A stretch of DNA of 64,000 nt, taken from positions 1 through 64,000 of the forward strand of contig NZ_PVBM01000004.1 of NCBI RefSeq assembly GCF_002968575.1, read 5' to 3'. The notes under the pieces were generated by a model. It saw only the letters and a program-made list of their open reading frames with translations. It was not told the origin of the DNA and did not search any database. The first letter of the stretch is position 1. Every line of letters begins with the position of its first letter. This DNA is from Neorhizobium huautlense. Its GTDB lineage: Bacteria > Pseudomonadota > Alphaproteobacteria > Rhizobiales > Rhizobiaceae. Shown here in pieces: positions 20,007-29,448 of the stretch. A program made the translations under genes and the position numbers.

Positions 20007-20945
20007 TTAACGTCCCGATGATCCGCGCCGCAACTTCCTGGTGGGGAGCTTTATGGAACTGACGCTGGTCATTTCCCGGCGCAAGGCATCGAGGAAATGC
20101 TCGGCATAGACGGAGAGCGGCAGGTCCTTTCGGTAGGCTATATAGGTATGAAAGATGCTGTCGGCGTCGATCTCCAGCCTTTTCAACCCCCGCACCACGC
20201 CATGGGCAACGGTAAACTCGTCTATGATTGCAATACCAAGACCCGCTGCCACAAGGCTGCAGACGGTCGTTCCGAAACGGGCCTTCACATTCATTTTGTA
20301 GTCGATGCCCGACCTGGTGAACATTGCCGCCATGATTGCGCCGTAGGGATCTTTTGGATTGATGCCGATCAGCGGATATTGGGACATCTCCTGCGGCGTG
20401 ATTTTTTCCCGCATGGCCAGCGGGCTGGTTTCCGGGACGATGCACAGCAGCTTTCCGCTTGCCAGCAATTCGAACTCGATCAGCGGATGGTCGAAACGCG
20501 AGGAGATGGCGACCAGTTCGCCGCGACCGAGCAGGAGATAGTCGATCGCTTCCTCGATCTTGACGATGTTCACGTCGAGGCCGAGGTCAGGATATCTATC
20601 CCGTACCTGAGCAATGGCGCGCGGCACCATGACGTTTGCGATACTCGGCACCGAAGCGATACAGAGCTCCTGGCTTTTGCCGCGGCCGAGATCGCCGAGG
20701 GCGGACTGGAGATCGTCGATCTTGCGATGCACCGTATCGAGAAGGTCGAAAATGTTACGAGCCTGCGGCGTCGGCACATAACGCCCTGCGCGCCTGTCGA
20801 AAAGCCGAACGCCGAGGGAGTCCTCTGAGTATTTCATCAGGCGGCTGATGCCGGGCGCCGATACATTGAGCAATCTTGCCGCTCCGGCAATGCTGCCCGT
20901 GACCATGATTGCCCGGATGACTTCGATCTGCCGCAGCGTCAGCAT
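20007..20945 (-). CDS. LysR-family transcriptional regulator
   Basis: This 312-residue protein has an N-terminal winged HTH (residues 1-60: LRQIEVIRAIMVTGSIAGAARLLNVS, then LGVRLFDRR) and a C-terminal type II periplasmic-binding-like effector domain. GAGG lies six bases before the ATG. It reads in the same direction as the aroE-led operon, 199 bases upstream, which makes it a candidate regulator of that operon, although most LysR genes are divergent from their targets. The other neighbour is the extracellular nuclease. The effector is unknown. The extension after residue 285 (KLPTRKLRRGSSGR) is basic and not conserved in the family. Confidence 0.85.
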   Translation of the reverse strand: MLTLRQIEVIRAIMVTGSIAGAARLLNVSAPGISRLMKYSEDSLGVRLFDRRAGRYVPTPQARNIFDLLDTVHRKIDDLQSALGDLGRGKSQELCIASVPSIANVMVPRAIAQVRDRYPDLGLDVNIVKIEEAIDYLLLGRGELVAISSRFDHPLIEFELLASGKLLCIVPETSPLAMREKITPQEMSQYPLIGINPKDPYGAIMAAMFTRSGIDYKMNVKARFGTTVCSLVAAGLGIAIIDEFTVAHGVVRGLKRLEIDADSIFHTYIAYRKDLPLSVYAEHFLDALRREMTSVSSIKLPTRKLRRGSSGR

Positions 20946-21363
20946 GAAAACCTCAAAGGATGCCCCTTTCCTCTCACGCAGCTAAGCGAAACGCATGCGT
21001 ATGTTCCGTCGCTCGGAAGCCGAACGCCTGATGATGCATGGCGGCTATTATTCCCACAAGATCGACCGTAAACCTATCATGTGAAATTGCGAAAGCCCCA
21101 GCTTTCACAGCGGACGATAGCGGGGTGTGGCGCCTCCAACATCAAGGCTTGTGCCGCGGCATGTCAGAAGATGAGGGGCGGATGCGGCGCAGAACAGGAT
21201 AGTGCCGGCTTGGCACTCGTCGACCTGTCCGGTTTCGCATTCCTGAATGACGTCGAGCCCGATATCCAGCTTCGGCGGGGTGACGCTGCCTCGGCAGAAA
21301 CGGTTACATGCCCGACTGCGAATTCAGCGGCCGATTAGGTCATCCACGTCGCGACCTGAGAAA
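20946..21363. other. Intergenic stretch between LysR gene and nuclease gene
   Basis: No convincing gene was found. A short plus-strand frame at 20995-21084 could encode 29 residues (MRMFRRSEAERLMM...) but lacks a ribosome site. A small hairpin, GAAAGC-CCCA-GCTTTC, lies at 21091-21106. The promoter of the LysR gene should be near 20950-21050. The nuclease gene ends at 21364 on the minus strand, so its terminator may also lie here, but no strong one was seen. Confidence 0.4.
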
Positions 21364-24300
21364 TCAAGCGACGAATATACCGCCTCCGAGATTGAGGCCG
21401 ATCAGCAGCGGGTCGTGGTCCGACGTCGCGTAGACATCGGCATTGTAGAAGGCGGGATCTTTGAACTCGGTCGAATAGCTGAACAGGTCCGGCTCCTGCG
21501 CGTTGATGTGCCATTCGGCAACGCCGCTGACCTGGCCGGCCAGAGACTGCGATGCAAGGCCCTGATCGAGCGTTCCCTGTTGTCCGTCGAAGATGTAGCT
21601 GAACGCATCCTGTTGCCCGATGAAGCCGTCGATCAGGTCGACATATCCCGCCTCGCGGATCGCATCGATCGGGTCCTCCTGAGCATAGGAATTGAGATCC
21701 CCGATAATCAGGACATCCGTATCGCCGACGCCGTTCTGCGTGAGATATCCATCAGGGTTGTCGGATGATAGCCACTCGGCGAGTTGCTGGGCGGCGGCCG
21801 TCCGGGTCGCGTTAAACGCGCCCTGTCCGTCACCCTGATCCGCATCGGCACCTGTGCCGGTTCCGCTCTTCGATTTCAGGTGGTTGACCGAGACGGTAAA
21901 TTGCTCGCCGGTGCCGATCTCCTCAAATGTCGCCGTGACGGCCGGCCGGCTTTGCTGCTGGCTGCCATCATCGAAGACAAGAAAGTCAGACGCTACGAGA
22001 CTGACCTCATTGGTCTTGTAAATCAGACCGGTGGTAATGGCATCGGTTCCGATGAAACCGTCCGATCCCGGGTCCGTCGGATCAATAAAGGCATAGGTGA
22101 CGCCAGGCCCGGCGGCGGCATTCAAGGCATCAACCAGGGTTGCGATAGCCGAAGCGCTGTCAAAACCGTTGTTTTCCAATTCCTGCAGGCCGAAGACGCT
22201 CGCGTCGATCTGCAGCATGGCCTCCACGATCTTATCGGTCTGACGCGCCAGATCTTCGGCGGTGGTTGCACCGCGCGGCTCCAAATTGTTTGGGCCTGAC
22301 CCGGCGCCGGAGCCGTCGTCCAAGGTGGTGAAAAAATTGAGGAGATTGAAGCTGGAGACCGTCAGTCTGCCGCCGACATCCTCCGGTGCATCGGAACGGG
22401 CGGCGCCATTGGTGGCCTGGTCGACAGGCAGAACGCCGTCAACGAGCATCTTGTATGCGCCGAAACCATAGCTGAGGACGCCTTCGACCGATCCGGTGAG
22501 CTCGGCCCCAAGCCTGAGCGTGGGGCCATTTTCGGTAAACGTATCGCCCGCGTCGAGATAGCCGTTGCCATTGTCCCCAGCAGAGGCCGGAATGTAGCGA
22601 AATTCGTCCGGATTCTGCGCGGAGAACCCGTCGTCTATCGTCAGCCGGTTATTGGCATTGGCCGCCTGCAGCGCCTGGATTTCCGACTGCTGTGTGGTGG
22701 GATCATAAATCTGGGTCGGCTGAATTTGGGAACCGGCCGAAACCGTGATCTCGCCATAGCGGTCGAGATCGAAATTCTCGATGACCGTGAGCGGATCGTC
22801 CGTGCCGCTCATCAAGATGATCGCCATTCCCTCGTAATGTTCGAGATTGGCCGCGAAGTCCGGCGAAAGCGTGATCGCCGCTGACGTCGGCTGAACATTG
22901 CCGCTCGAGATGGAGATTATGTCGGTAACGTCGGTTATTTCGGTAAAGTCGAAGTATTCCGTCACCGTTCCAGCGACCTCGACCTTGTCGCCGACCGTAA
23001 CGCTCGGCGCCCCGCCGGTGAAGACGAAAATGCCCTCAGAGGTGGCGCTATTGCCGTCCGCGTCGTGATCTTCCTCCTGAAGATAGAACCCGTCCGCAAC
23101 CGTGTAGGTCACGACCGCGGAGACGAGCACATATTCACCGGTAAGCAAGCTGGCAGTGCCGCTTCCTTGGATTTCCGAGATGAGATAGGACGTCGGCTCG
23201 CCACCACCACCGTCGCTTTCGTTGGCAGATCCGGGCGTCTGTTCTTGCGGACCGACCCAGCCCGTCGGGCCATCGCCGATCCGCTGGAGCGACAGGCCGG
23301 CGGTATCATTGCCCGCCTCCGCCACTCCCATGTCGGTCGAGGTGGTGCCGGCTGCAGCCCCGTTCGCCGCCGTAAAGCTCCCCTCGTAGGAGAGGAATTC
23401 GATCAGCGTTCCATTCTCGGAAAGCGCTAGGCCGTCCGGGGCGCCGTTCTGGATACCGTTGGCCGGAAGGTTCCACAGGTAATAGTTGTATTCCCCGTCC
23501 GAGGTCATCGGAAGGCCGGATACGGCGGTCGAACCATAGGTGGAGCCGCCATTGCCGTTATAGAGTTCGACCAAGAGACCCGAGACATCCGCGCCCGCCG
23601 CGACGCGGACCTCGATGAACTCGCCCGTATCGGTGCCGACGTTGTCATAGTGGATTTCGTTGATGCGCGGCGCGGCAGGAGCGGTATCATCCGCTCCATT
23701 GATGGTGATCGTAACTTCCTGCGCGGTCCCATCGGTGCTCAGAACGGTGAAACGATCGGTAAGACTTTCCCCGCTGTCGAGCGCATCGACGGTGGCATTT
23801 TCGTTGTCGAGAGTGTAGATCCAGTTGCCATTCTCGTCGATGCTGTAGATGCCATAGCCCATGGCACTGGCCTGATCCCTCGCAGACCGGAAGCCGTCAC
23901 TATTGTCGACATCCTCGGCCATGAGAACACCGGTTGCGGTCGATGTGTCCGAACCGGCACCGGACGCCTCCACGACCAGCCCGCTCGTGTCGCCCGTGAT
24001 GACGGCGGCATCGTTCGCGCCGGTGATGGTCACCGCTACCGTCGCGGTATCTGTGCCGCCCTTCCCGTCGTCCACCGTATAAATGAAGCTGTCGACGGCG
24101 GTTTCGCCTTCGTTCAGATACTGAAAAATGGTGCCTGAATCATAGGACACGACACCTTCCGCCAGCGAGACGGACGCACCTGCCGCGCTTGTTTGTGAAA
24201 CAGCGACGACCTCGGTCCGGTCGCCGTCGAAGTCTCGGTCGTTCGACGTAAGATCGGCCACATTGATCGCAAGCGCGCTGTCTTCGTCGGTCGAATCCCC

Positions 24301-24711
24301 ATCGCTGGCCGCGAGCACGGCATTGTTGCGCCCGTCCAGGTAGAGCGTATAGTCGCTCGCCTCGAAACGGATGGCCTCGACATGGTTCAAAATATCCCGA
24401 TCACCGTTGGCATCGGTCACCGTAAAGATCGTATTGGACAAGCCGGTTAGCCGCGGCAAACGATATTCGAACACGCGTCCGGAATAGATCGCGGTATCGA
24501 AGCCTCCGCCACCCAGGATCAGATCGCTGCCTTCGCCGCCGTCGATTTCGTCATTTCCTGCCCCTGCCACGATCCTGTCGTCGCCTGCACCCGCATCGAC
24601 GCGATCATGACCATCGAGGCCAAAGATGAAGTCGTCATCGGGCCCTCCCTCAATGTGGTCAGCAAGCCGGGTACCGAAATAAAACCGTGGGAGGGAGAAA
24701 AGGAAAGACAT
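21364..24711 (-). CDS. Large secreted ExeM/NucH-type endonuclease with N-terminal RTX repeats
   Basis: This 1115-residue protein begins with glycine-aspartate RTX nonapeptides (about 21-72: GGPDDD, GLDGHD, GAGDD, GAGND, GGEGSD), which bind calcium. Next come cadherin/VCBS-like repeats (about 130-345: FIYTVDDGKGGTDTATVAVT, TYTLDNEN-like), a lamin-tail domain (INEIHYDNVGTDTGEFIEV, about 350-480), an OB-like ExeM region (YLISEIQGSG, about 505-760) and a C-terminal endonuclease/exonuclease/phosphatase domain (VSSFNLLNFF, FGLQELENNG, LIIGDLNSYAQ, SDHDPLLIGL). No Sec signal is present; the C-terminal GGGIFVA tail could serve type I secretion. It probably degrades extracellular DNA. No type I exporter lies nearby. 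Confidence 0.88.
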   Translation of the reverse strand: MSFLFSLPRFYFGTRLADHIEGGPDDDFIFGLDGHDRVDAGAGDDRIVAGAGNDEIDGGEGSDLILGGGGFDTAIYSGRVFEYRLPRLTGLSNTIFTVTDANGDRDILNHVEAIRFEASDYTLYLDGRNNAVLAASDGDSTDEDSALAINVADLTSNDRDFDGDRTEVVAVSQTSAAGASVSLAEGVVSYDSGTIFQYLNEGETAVDSFIYTVDDGKGGTDTATVAVTITGANDAAVITGDTSGLVVEASGAGSDTSTATGVLMAEDVDNSDGFRSARDQASAMGYGIYSIDENGNWIYTLDNENATVDALDSGESLTDRFTVLSTDGTAQEVTITINGADDTAPAAPRINEIHYDNVGTDTGEFIEVRVAAGADVSGLLVELYNGNGGSTYGSTAVSGLPMTSDGEYNYYLWNLPANGIQNGAPDGLALSENGTLIEFLSYEGSFTAANGAAAGTTSTDMGVAEAGNDTAGLSLQRIGDGPTGWVGPQEQTPGSANESDGGGGEPTSYLISEIQGSGTASLLTGEYVLVSAVVTYTVADGFYLQEEDHDADGNSATSEGIFVFTGGAPSVTVGDKVEVAGTVTEYFDFTEITDVTDIISISSGNVQPTSAAITLSPDFAANLEHYEGMAIILMSGTDDPLTVIENFDLDRYGEITVSAGSQIQPTQIYDPTTQQSEIQALQAANANNRLTIDDGFSAQNPDEFRYIPASAGDNGNGYLDAGDTFTENGPTLRLGAELTGSVEGVLSYGFGAYKMLVDGVLPVDQATNGAARSDAPEDVGGRLTVSSFNLLNFFTTLDDGSGAGSGPNNLEPRGATTAEDLARQTDKIVEAMLQIDASVFGLQELENNGFDSASAIATLVDALNAAAGPGVTYAFIDPTDPGSDGFIGTDAITTGLIYKTNEVSLVASDFLVFDDGSQQQSRPAVTATFEEIGTGEQFTVSVNHLKSKSGTGTGADADQGDGQGAFNATRTAAAQQLAEWLSSDNPDGYLTQNGVGDTDVLIIGDLNSYAQEDPIDAIREAGYVDLIDGFIGQQDAFSYIFDGQQGTLDQGLASQSLAGQVSGVAEWHINAQEPDLFSYSTEFKDPAFYNADVYATSDHDPLLIGLNLGGGIFVA

Positions 24712-24813
24712 CTTTGCAATCCCTTGTTTAGGAGAACGGGCGGTTTGACATAGCAGCCGACTGCGACAGTCGCTTGACATAACGCCGCCCTGGCAAAAGA
24801 CCAGATCCCGGTA

Positions 24814-26646
24814 TCAGGAGATGATTGCCCAGGCGCACAGGAGCGCCAAGGAAACGAGAAGAGCGAGAAGATAAGGCACGACGGCGCGGAAGAGTGCCGA
24901 CGCGGGAACGCCGGTGACGCCGCTGACGACAAAGACCAGCATGCCGAGCGGCGGCGTCAGACCGTGGATCATCAGGTTGACCACCAGGATGACGCCGAAG
25001 TGGATGGGATCTATGCCGGCGGCCACGGCCGTTGGCAAAAGAATCGGGCCGAAAAGCAGGATTGCGGCGCCGATGTCGAGGACGAGGCCCACGACCAGAA
25101 GGATCAGGTTCGACAGGACGATGACCGCGAGCGCGCCGGCGCCGAGCGATGTCACGACATTCGAAATGAGCCCGGACACGTTGTCGACCGCGAGCAGAAA
25201 GGCGAAGGGCGCCGCCGTGCCGATCAGCAGCCCGATCGCAGCAGCCTCTATTGCAGCCTGACGGAATGCCAGGAAAAGCGGGCCGAAGCCGAGTTTCGAC
25301 CGGACGGCAAGGATGAGCGTGTAGAGCGCGGCAAGCGCCGAAGCTTCGGTCGTCGTGACGATCCCGACGCGGATGCCAATCACCACGATAATGCCCAGCC
25401 CGAAAGCAGGGATTGCGGAAATCGCCGCCTGTCGGCGTTGCGCGGCCGTTGCACGCACCGGCGTCGACTGTTCGCGGACCGTCAGATGAATGGCGACGGC
25501 AAGGGATGCCGCCATGAGCCCGCCCGAAAAAAAACCGCCGACCAGCAGGGATCCGACGGAGAGGTTGGTTGCAGCAGCCAGGATCAGGAATGCGATTGAC
25601 GGAGGAATGACATTGTCCAGGACCGAAGTCGCGGCGATGATCGCGCCAGCCTGGGCGGGCGGATAGCCGTGCCGGACGAGTTCGGGCTGGAAGGTCGAAG
25701 CTCCAAAGGCCGCATTCGCGACAGAGGAGCCGGAAGCACCGGAGAACAGCACGCTGGTCAGCAGCGTCGTCTGAGCCAGCCCCGCCCGGCGATGCCCTAC
25801 CATTGACTGAGCAAAGCGAACGAGTTGGTCGGCGACGCCGGAGGCCGTCAGAAGACCGCCGACCAACAGGAAGAAAGGGATGGCCAGAAGCAGGAATTTC
25901 GACATGCCGGTGACCGTGGTCGAAACGATCGCCGGTTCGGGAAGACTGCCGCCAAAGGCAATCGCCACATAGGCCGCCGCAAGAAAGGCATGGGCCAACG
26001 GAGCGGATAGCACCAAGCCAAGCCCCGCGACGAGGGCGAGAAACAGGCTCGGCGGCAACAAGGTATCGATACCGATTTGGGGGACGCCGAAGTAAAGCGA
26101 CAGCCCCAGGACGAGCGACGCGCACGCCCCGCCTCCCCTGCTCTCACCGATCCGCCGCAAAAGCAGAATGACCAGGATCAGGCCTCCGCCAACCCCTAGA
26201 AATCCGAAGCGGATCCATTCGGGAACGCCGAGCACTGGCGAGATCCCGCCGAGCATGCTCATGATCTGGCTGCCGCCGAAGAGAAGGATCAAGGCAGCCA
26301 GCACCGTGACTACGTCGCTCAGGACCTCGGCGACCGGGGAGAGGCGGTCGGGCAGCAATCGCACGAAGACATCGAGCCGCATGGAAAGCGCGCTGCTGAG
26401 ACTGAGAGGGGCGCCGAGCGAGATCAGCGCCACATGAAGCCAGATGCCGAAATCTTCCGCACCGATAAAGCCGGTACTGAAGAAGTAGCGCAGGCAGACG
26501 CTGACCAGCACGATGGCCAACAGGACCGCGAGAATGAATCCTGCCAGAGCGCCTAGCACCTGCTCGATCGACCTCAACAGCCGCTCGGAAAGACCACGAG
26601 CCCGTCCGACCCCCTTGTCGATGAACAAGAACCGGCTGATCGCCAT
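24814..26646 (-). CDS. TRAP transporter fused permease (DctQ-DctM)
   Basis: This 610-residue inner-membrane protein joins a DctQ-like small permease (about 25-180, four helices with ACLRYFFSTGFIGAEDFGIWL-type sequence) to a DctM-like large permease (about 185-610; ASGSSVANAAFGA, DNVIPPSIAFLIL, HGLTPPLGMLVFV). TRAP permeases use sodium gradients and a periplasmic DctP receptor to take up organic acids. No DctP gene is adjacent, so the receptor is elsewhere or missing. A strong AGGTAGGAGAG ribosome site precedes the ATG. It follows a small ORF and the histidine kinase gene on the same strand. Confidence 0.88.
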   Translation of the reverse strand: MAISRFLFIDKGVGRARGLSERLLRSIEQVLGALAGFILAVLLAIVLVSVCLRYFFSTGFIGAEDFGIWLHVALISLGAPLSLSSALSMRLDVFVRLLPDRLSPVAEVLSDVVTVLAALILLFGGSQIMSMLGGISPVLGVPEWIRFGFLGVGGGLILVILLLRRIGESRGGGACASLVLGLSLYFGVPQIGIDTLLPPSLFLALVAGLGLVLSAPLAHAFLAAAYVAIAFGGSLPEPAIVSTTVTGMSKFLLLAIPFFLLVGGLLTASGVADQLVRFAQSMVGHRRAGLAQTTLLTSVLFSGASGSSVANAAFGASTFQPELVRHGYPPAQAGAIIAATSVLDNVIPPSIAFLILAAATNLSVGSLLVGGFFSGGLMAASLAVAIHLTVREQSTPVRATAAQRRQAAISAIPAFGLGIIVVIGIRVGIVTTTEASALAALYTLILAVRSKLGFGPLFLAFRQAAIEAAAIGLLIGTAAPFAFLLAVDNVSGLISNVVTSLGAGALAVIVLSNLILLVVGLVLDIGAAILLFGPILLPTAVAAGIDPIHFGVILVVNLMIHGLTPPLGMLVFVVSGVTGVPASALFRAVVPYLLALLVSLALLCAWAIIS

Positions 26647-26652
26647 TCTCTC

Positions 26653-26922
26653 CTACCTCTGCAACCGAACGCACTCGTGGCCGTCGAAGGGCGCGGTCGA
26701 ACAGCGGCGGCGGCGTAAAATGACGTGTCTGCGAGTTTTTTCGGAAAACGTCGAGACGCGGAAGACCTTTTCGCCGAAACGAATGGCTTCCTCAAGTGCC
26801 GGAATGCTCGAAAGAACCAAGTTGATGGACCTGGTGAAGACCGACGCGCCCGGTGCGCCGCAAATGTCCCCCACCCCATCTGCAGTTCTTTCGGAATGAT
26901 CAACGGCAAAGTTCAGCGGCAC
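26653..26922 (-). CDS. Possible small protein between histidine kinase and TRAP permease
   Basis: This reads as 89 residues from a GTG at 26922 to a TAG six bases before the TRAP start. Codon third positions look coding-like, and the peptide is plausible (SINLVLSSIPALEEAIRFGE, then KVFRVSTFSEKTRRHVILRR). It overlaps the 3' end of the kinase gene by about 22 bases. No ribosome site is visible at the GTG. I do not recognise it. It could be the remnant of a longer gene, such as a missing response regulator, but nothing in it shows a receiver domain. Confidence 0.35.
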   Translation of the reverse strand: MPLNFAVDHSERTADGVGDICGAPGASVFTRSINLVLSSIPALEEAIRFGEKVFRVSTFSEKTRRHVILRRRRCSTAPFDGHECVRLQR

Positions 26923-28195
26923 CTCGGAGATCGCCGACAGCGATACTATTCCGCTCCGTCCAGATAGCCGTATCGGCGGCAGCTCGTTCCATCTCCAAGG
27001 GCAAGGTAATCGTGAAGGTCGAGCCCTGGCCCTTCTTGCTGGCCACCTCGACGGTTCCCCCATGCAGCTCGATGATTTGCTTGATGAGATTGAGCCCGAT
27101 GCCGGTCCCCGCGATACCGCTCGATGTGCGGGCTCGGAAGTATTTCTGGAACATGCGCGGCAGGTCCTCTGCATCGATACCCAGGCCACCATCCTGCACT
27201 GCGATCTTAATACCGGCCGCGTCCTTCCATCCCGCCACGTGAACATCCGGAGCGGAAGGCGCGTATTTGACCGCGTTGGAAAGGAGGTTCGTAAACACCT
27301 GCTCAAGAGCCCTCCGGTCCCCTTCGATCTGGTCTGGAAGACGGCCGAGATCCGTATGGATCCTGTGGTCCGCCGCGATCGATTGCTGCCGATCGCAGCA
27401 GGTCTGTATCAAATCCCTCAGGGAAAGAGGCTCATGAGACATCTCCACTGACCCGTGGTCCAGCCGCCCAACCGCGAGAATGCTTTCCATCAACTCGACG
27501 ATCCGGGAAACGGCGCCTCGAATCCGGTCAATCTTGTCCGTCACGAATTCGCTGTCCAGCTGACCGCGGCGGCGGAACAAGCGCTGCGCGGCTCCATCGA
27601 TGATCGTCAGCGGAGTGCGAAATTCGTGCGAGGCCATGGCGACGAACTGGCGCTGCAGTTCGTTGATCTGCCTCTCCTGGGCAAGCATTCGTTCCAGCTC
27701 CCGAGCCTGCCGTTCGATCTCCGCCGTTCGTGCTTGAACCGCTGCTTCCAGCATGTCGCGTTGGCGGATCAATTCCTCAGAAACCGCAACCGCAGCGGTC
27801 ACATCCTCATGCGTCGCGACATAGCCGCCGGTTTTCATGGGATTATGGGTGATCTTGATCACCCGGCCATCGGAGAGGACGATATTCTGGCTGGCGACCG
27901 AGCCAATCACATTGGCCGCCGTCACCACGTCGAAATAGGCCGCTTTGTCGAGAGGACCAATTCCCCTCAACTCGCGATGCTCAAGTATTGCGTCAAGCGG
28001 GGTGCCAGGCCGTGTCAACCCCTGGGGCAAGTGGTACATGGCCGCATAAGCGGCGTTGCAGACGATCAGATTCTTCTCGGAGTCGAACATGCACAATCCG
28101 TGCGGCATGTTGTTGATCGCCTCATCGAGCCGCGCCGTTTGATCTGCCAGTTCGCTTTCAAGCCGCGCCAGTGGCGAAAGATCATGAAAGGTCAT
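26900..28195 (-). CDS. Soluble PAS-domain sensor histidine kinase
   Basis: This 431-residue kinase has no membrane segment. A PAS domain covers about 25-135 (MPHGLCMFDSEKNLIVCNAAY), then a coiled coil (about 140-185), a HisKA H-box with the phosphoacceptor at His190 (ASHEFRTPLTIID), and a HATPase domain (N-box LEQVFTNLLSNAVKYAP, G-boxes DGGLGI and GTGIGLNLIKQI). I used the ATG at 28195, giving MTFHDLSPLARLE; an upstream start at 28249 is possible. No response regulator gene is adjacent. A 30-residue tail follows the kinase core. Confidence 0.88.
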   Translation of the reverse strand: MTFHDLSPLARLESELADQTARLDEAINNMPHGLCMFDSEKNLIVCNAAYAAMYHLPQGLTRPGTPLDAILEHRELRGIGPLDKAAYFDVVTAANVIGSVASQNIVLSDGRVIKITHNPMKTGGYVATHEDVTAAVAVSEELIRQRDMLEAAVQARTAEIERQARELERMLAQERQINELQRQFVAMASHEFRTPLTIIDGAAQRLFRRRGQLDSEFVTDKIDRIRGAVSRIVELMESILAVGRLDHGSVEMSHEPLSLRDLIQTCCDRQQSIAADHRIHTDLGRLPDQIEGDRRALEQVFTNLLSNAVKYAPSAPDVHVAGWKDAAGIKIAVQDGGLGIDAEDLPRMFQKYFRARTSSGIAGTGIGLNLIKQIIELHGGTVEVASKKGQGSTFTITLPLEMERAAADTAIWTERNSIAVGDLRGAAELCR

Positions 28196-28533
28196 CGCGG
28201 ACGGCCCCTCCCGCCGAGAAGCTCCGGATCTGCACGACGAAACTGACAACGATCATCAGTTTGCTGCATGATGTTCAGTTCAGACCTCCATGAGCCAAAG
28301 TTTCCGTCCATAAATCTTGCCGGCTGGATAGGCATCATAGAGACGGGCCGAAGTTCACGCCGCCGCTTTACTGCCAACCGGACAACAACACATTGCCGAT
28401 CGCCTGCAGCATCCGACAAAATTCATAATGCTTCGGTAATATCAGGACACCTGCCGTCAGAATCGCGGCAAAAAGGACGCTTCGAGACCCCGCCCTCCGG
28501 ATCCGGCGATGTCGCCATTGGCTCGCAATGTGG
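28196..28533. promoter_or_regulatory. Gap upstream of the kinase gene with an inverted repeat
   Basis: This stretch holds no convincing gene. A perfect inverted repeat, AAACTGA-N9-TCAGTTT, lies at 28240-28262, about 45 bases before the kinase start, where an operator or promoter would be expected. The remainder follows the OppF-like stop at 28534; no strong terminator was identified. Confidence 0.35.
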
Positions 28534-29448
28534 TCAGCCAGGTTCCATCGCAAGTTTTCGCGCGAAATGTCCGGCCTCATATTCCAGCGCTTCGCTCTCA
28601 GGCACGCCCGATCCGCGGCGAACATTTTCTACCTCCCGAGATCGCAGGCGCGCACGCGGGTCGTCAAAGCGTATCTGCGGGTCTGGTACGGCGGACAGCA
28701 GCAGCCGCGTATAGGGATGGATCGGGTTTTCGATCACCCGCCCGGTTGGGCCCCATTCGACGATCTGCCCGGCATACATGACGGCAATGTCTTCGGCGAT
28801 ATAGCGAGCCGTGGCAATGTCGTGCGTAATGTAGAGCAGCGCGAGCTTCATCTCCTGTTTCATCTTGTTCAGGAGGTTGAGAATTCCAAGCCGAACCGAG
28901 ACATCCAGCATGGATGTCGGCTCGTCCGCGACGATCACTTCGGGTCTTGTCGCCAGCGCCCGCGCTATGTTGACCCGTTGGCGCTGCCCTCCCGAAAGCT
29001 CGTGAGGGTATTTGCCAAGAACGATATCGGGGTCCAGCTGCACCTGTCGCAGCAGGTCACCGACGGCCGCACGGATCGCTCCGCCCTTGATCTCCGGCCG
29101 ATGAAGCTTCAGCGGACGCGTCAGATGATAGGCGATGGTATGTGCAGGATTGAGGGAAGCGAAGGGATCCTGGAAGATCATCTGCACGGCCCGTCGATAG
29201 TCCGTGATGTCGGACGAGCCCGCCTCGGCAATGGACTTGCCCTTGTACAATATCTGTCCGGCGGTCGGCTGATATTCCCTCATCGCCATGCGCGCGCAGG
29301 TCGTCTTGCCGCTGCCCGATTCCCCCACCAGCGCCAGCGCACGGCCCGCATGCAGAGAGAAGGAAACCGAGCGTGTGGCATGAACGGTCGACGGCCCATG
29401 TCCAAAGGTCTTCGTCACGCCGTCGAGGGTCAGAATGGCTTGGCTCAC
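28534..29448 (-). CDS. Peptide-type ABC importer ATPase, OppF/DppF-like
   Basis: This 304-residue ATPase has Walker A GESGSGKTT near residues 41-49, signature LSGGQRQRVNIARALA and Walker B VIVADEPTSMLD. The C-terminal oligopeptide-transporter extension follows (HPYTRLLLSAVPDP). The start is GTG at 29448, overlapping the OppD-like stop (GTGA). It pairs with the OppD-like protein to power the peptide-type importer. Last gene of the operon that begins at the acetyltransferase at 35396. Confidence 0.9.
   Translation of the reverse strand: MSQAILTLDGVTKTFGHGPSTVHATRSVSFSLHAGRALALVGESGSGKTTCARMAMREYQPTAGQILYKGKSIAEAGSSDITDYRRAVQMIFQDPFASLNPAHTIAYHLTRPLKLHRPEIKGGAIRAAVGDLLRQVQLDPDIVLGKYPHELSGGQRQRVNIARALATRPEVIVADEPTSMLDVSVRLGILNLLNKMKQEMKLALLYITHDIATARYIAEDIAVMYAGQIVEWGPTGRVIENPIHPYTRLLLSAVPDPQIRFDDPRARLRSREVENVRRGSGVPESEALEYEAGHFARKLAMEPG

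Noticed and set aside
19996..20011. Near-palindrome GTAACAT-C-ATGTTAAC at the end of the LysR gene
   Set aside because: It overlaps the coding end of the gene, is far from the aroE start and is short enough to arise by chance.
21081..21338. An 85-codon plus-strand frame between the LysR and nuclease genes
   Set aside because: No ribosome site, no motif, and composition unlike nearby genes.
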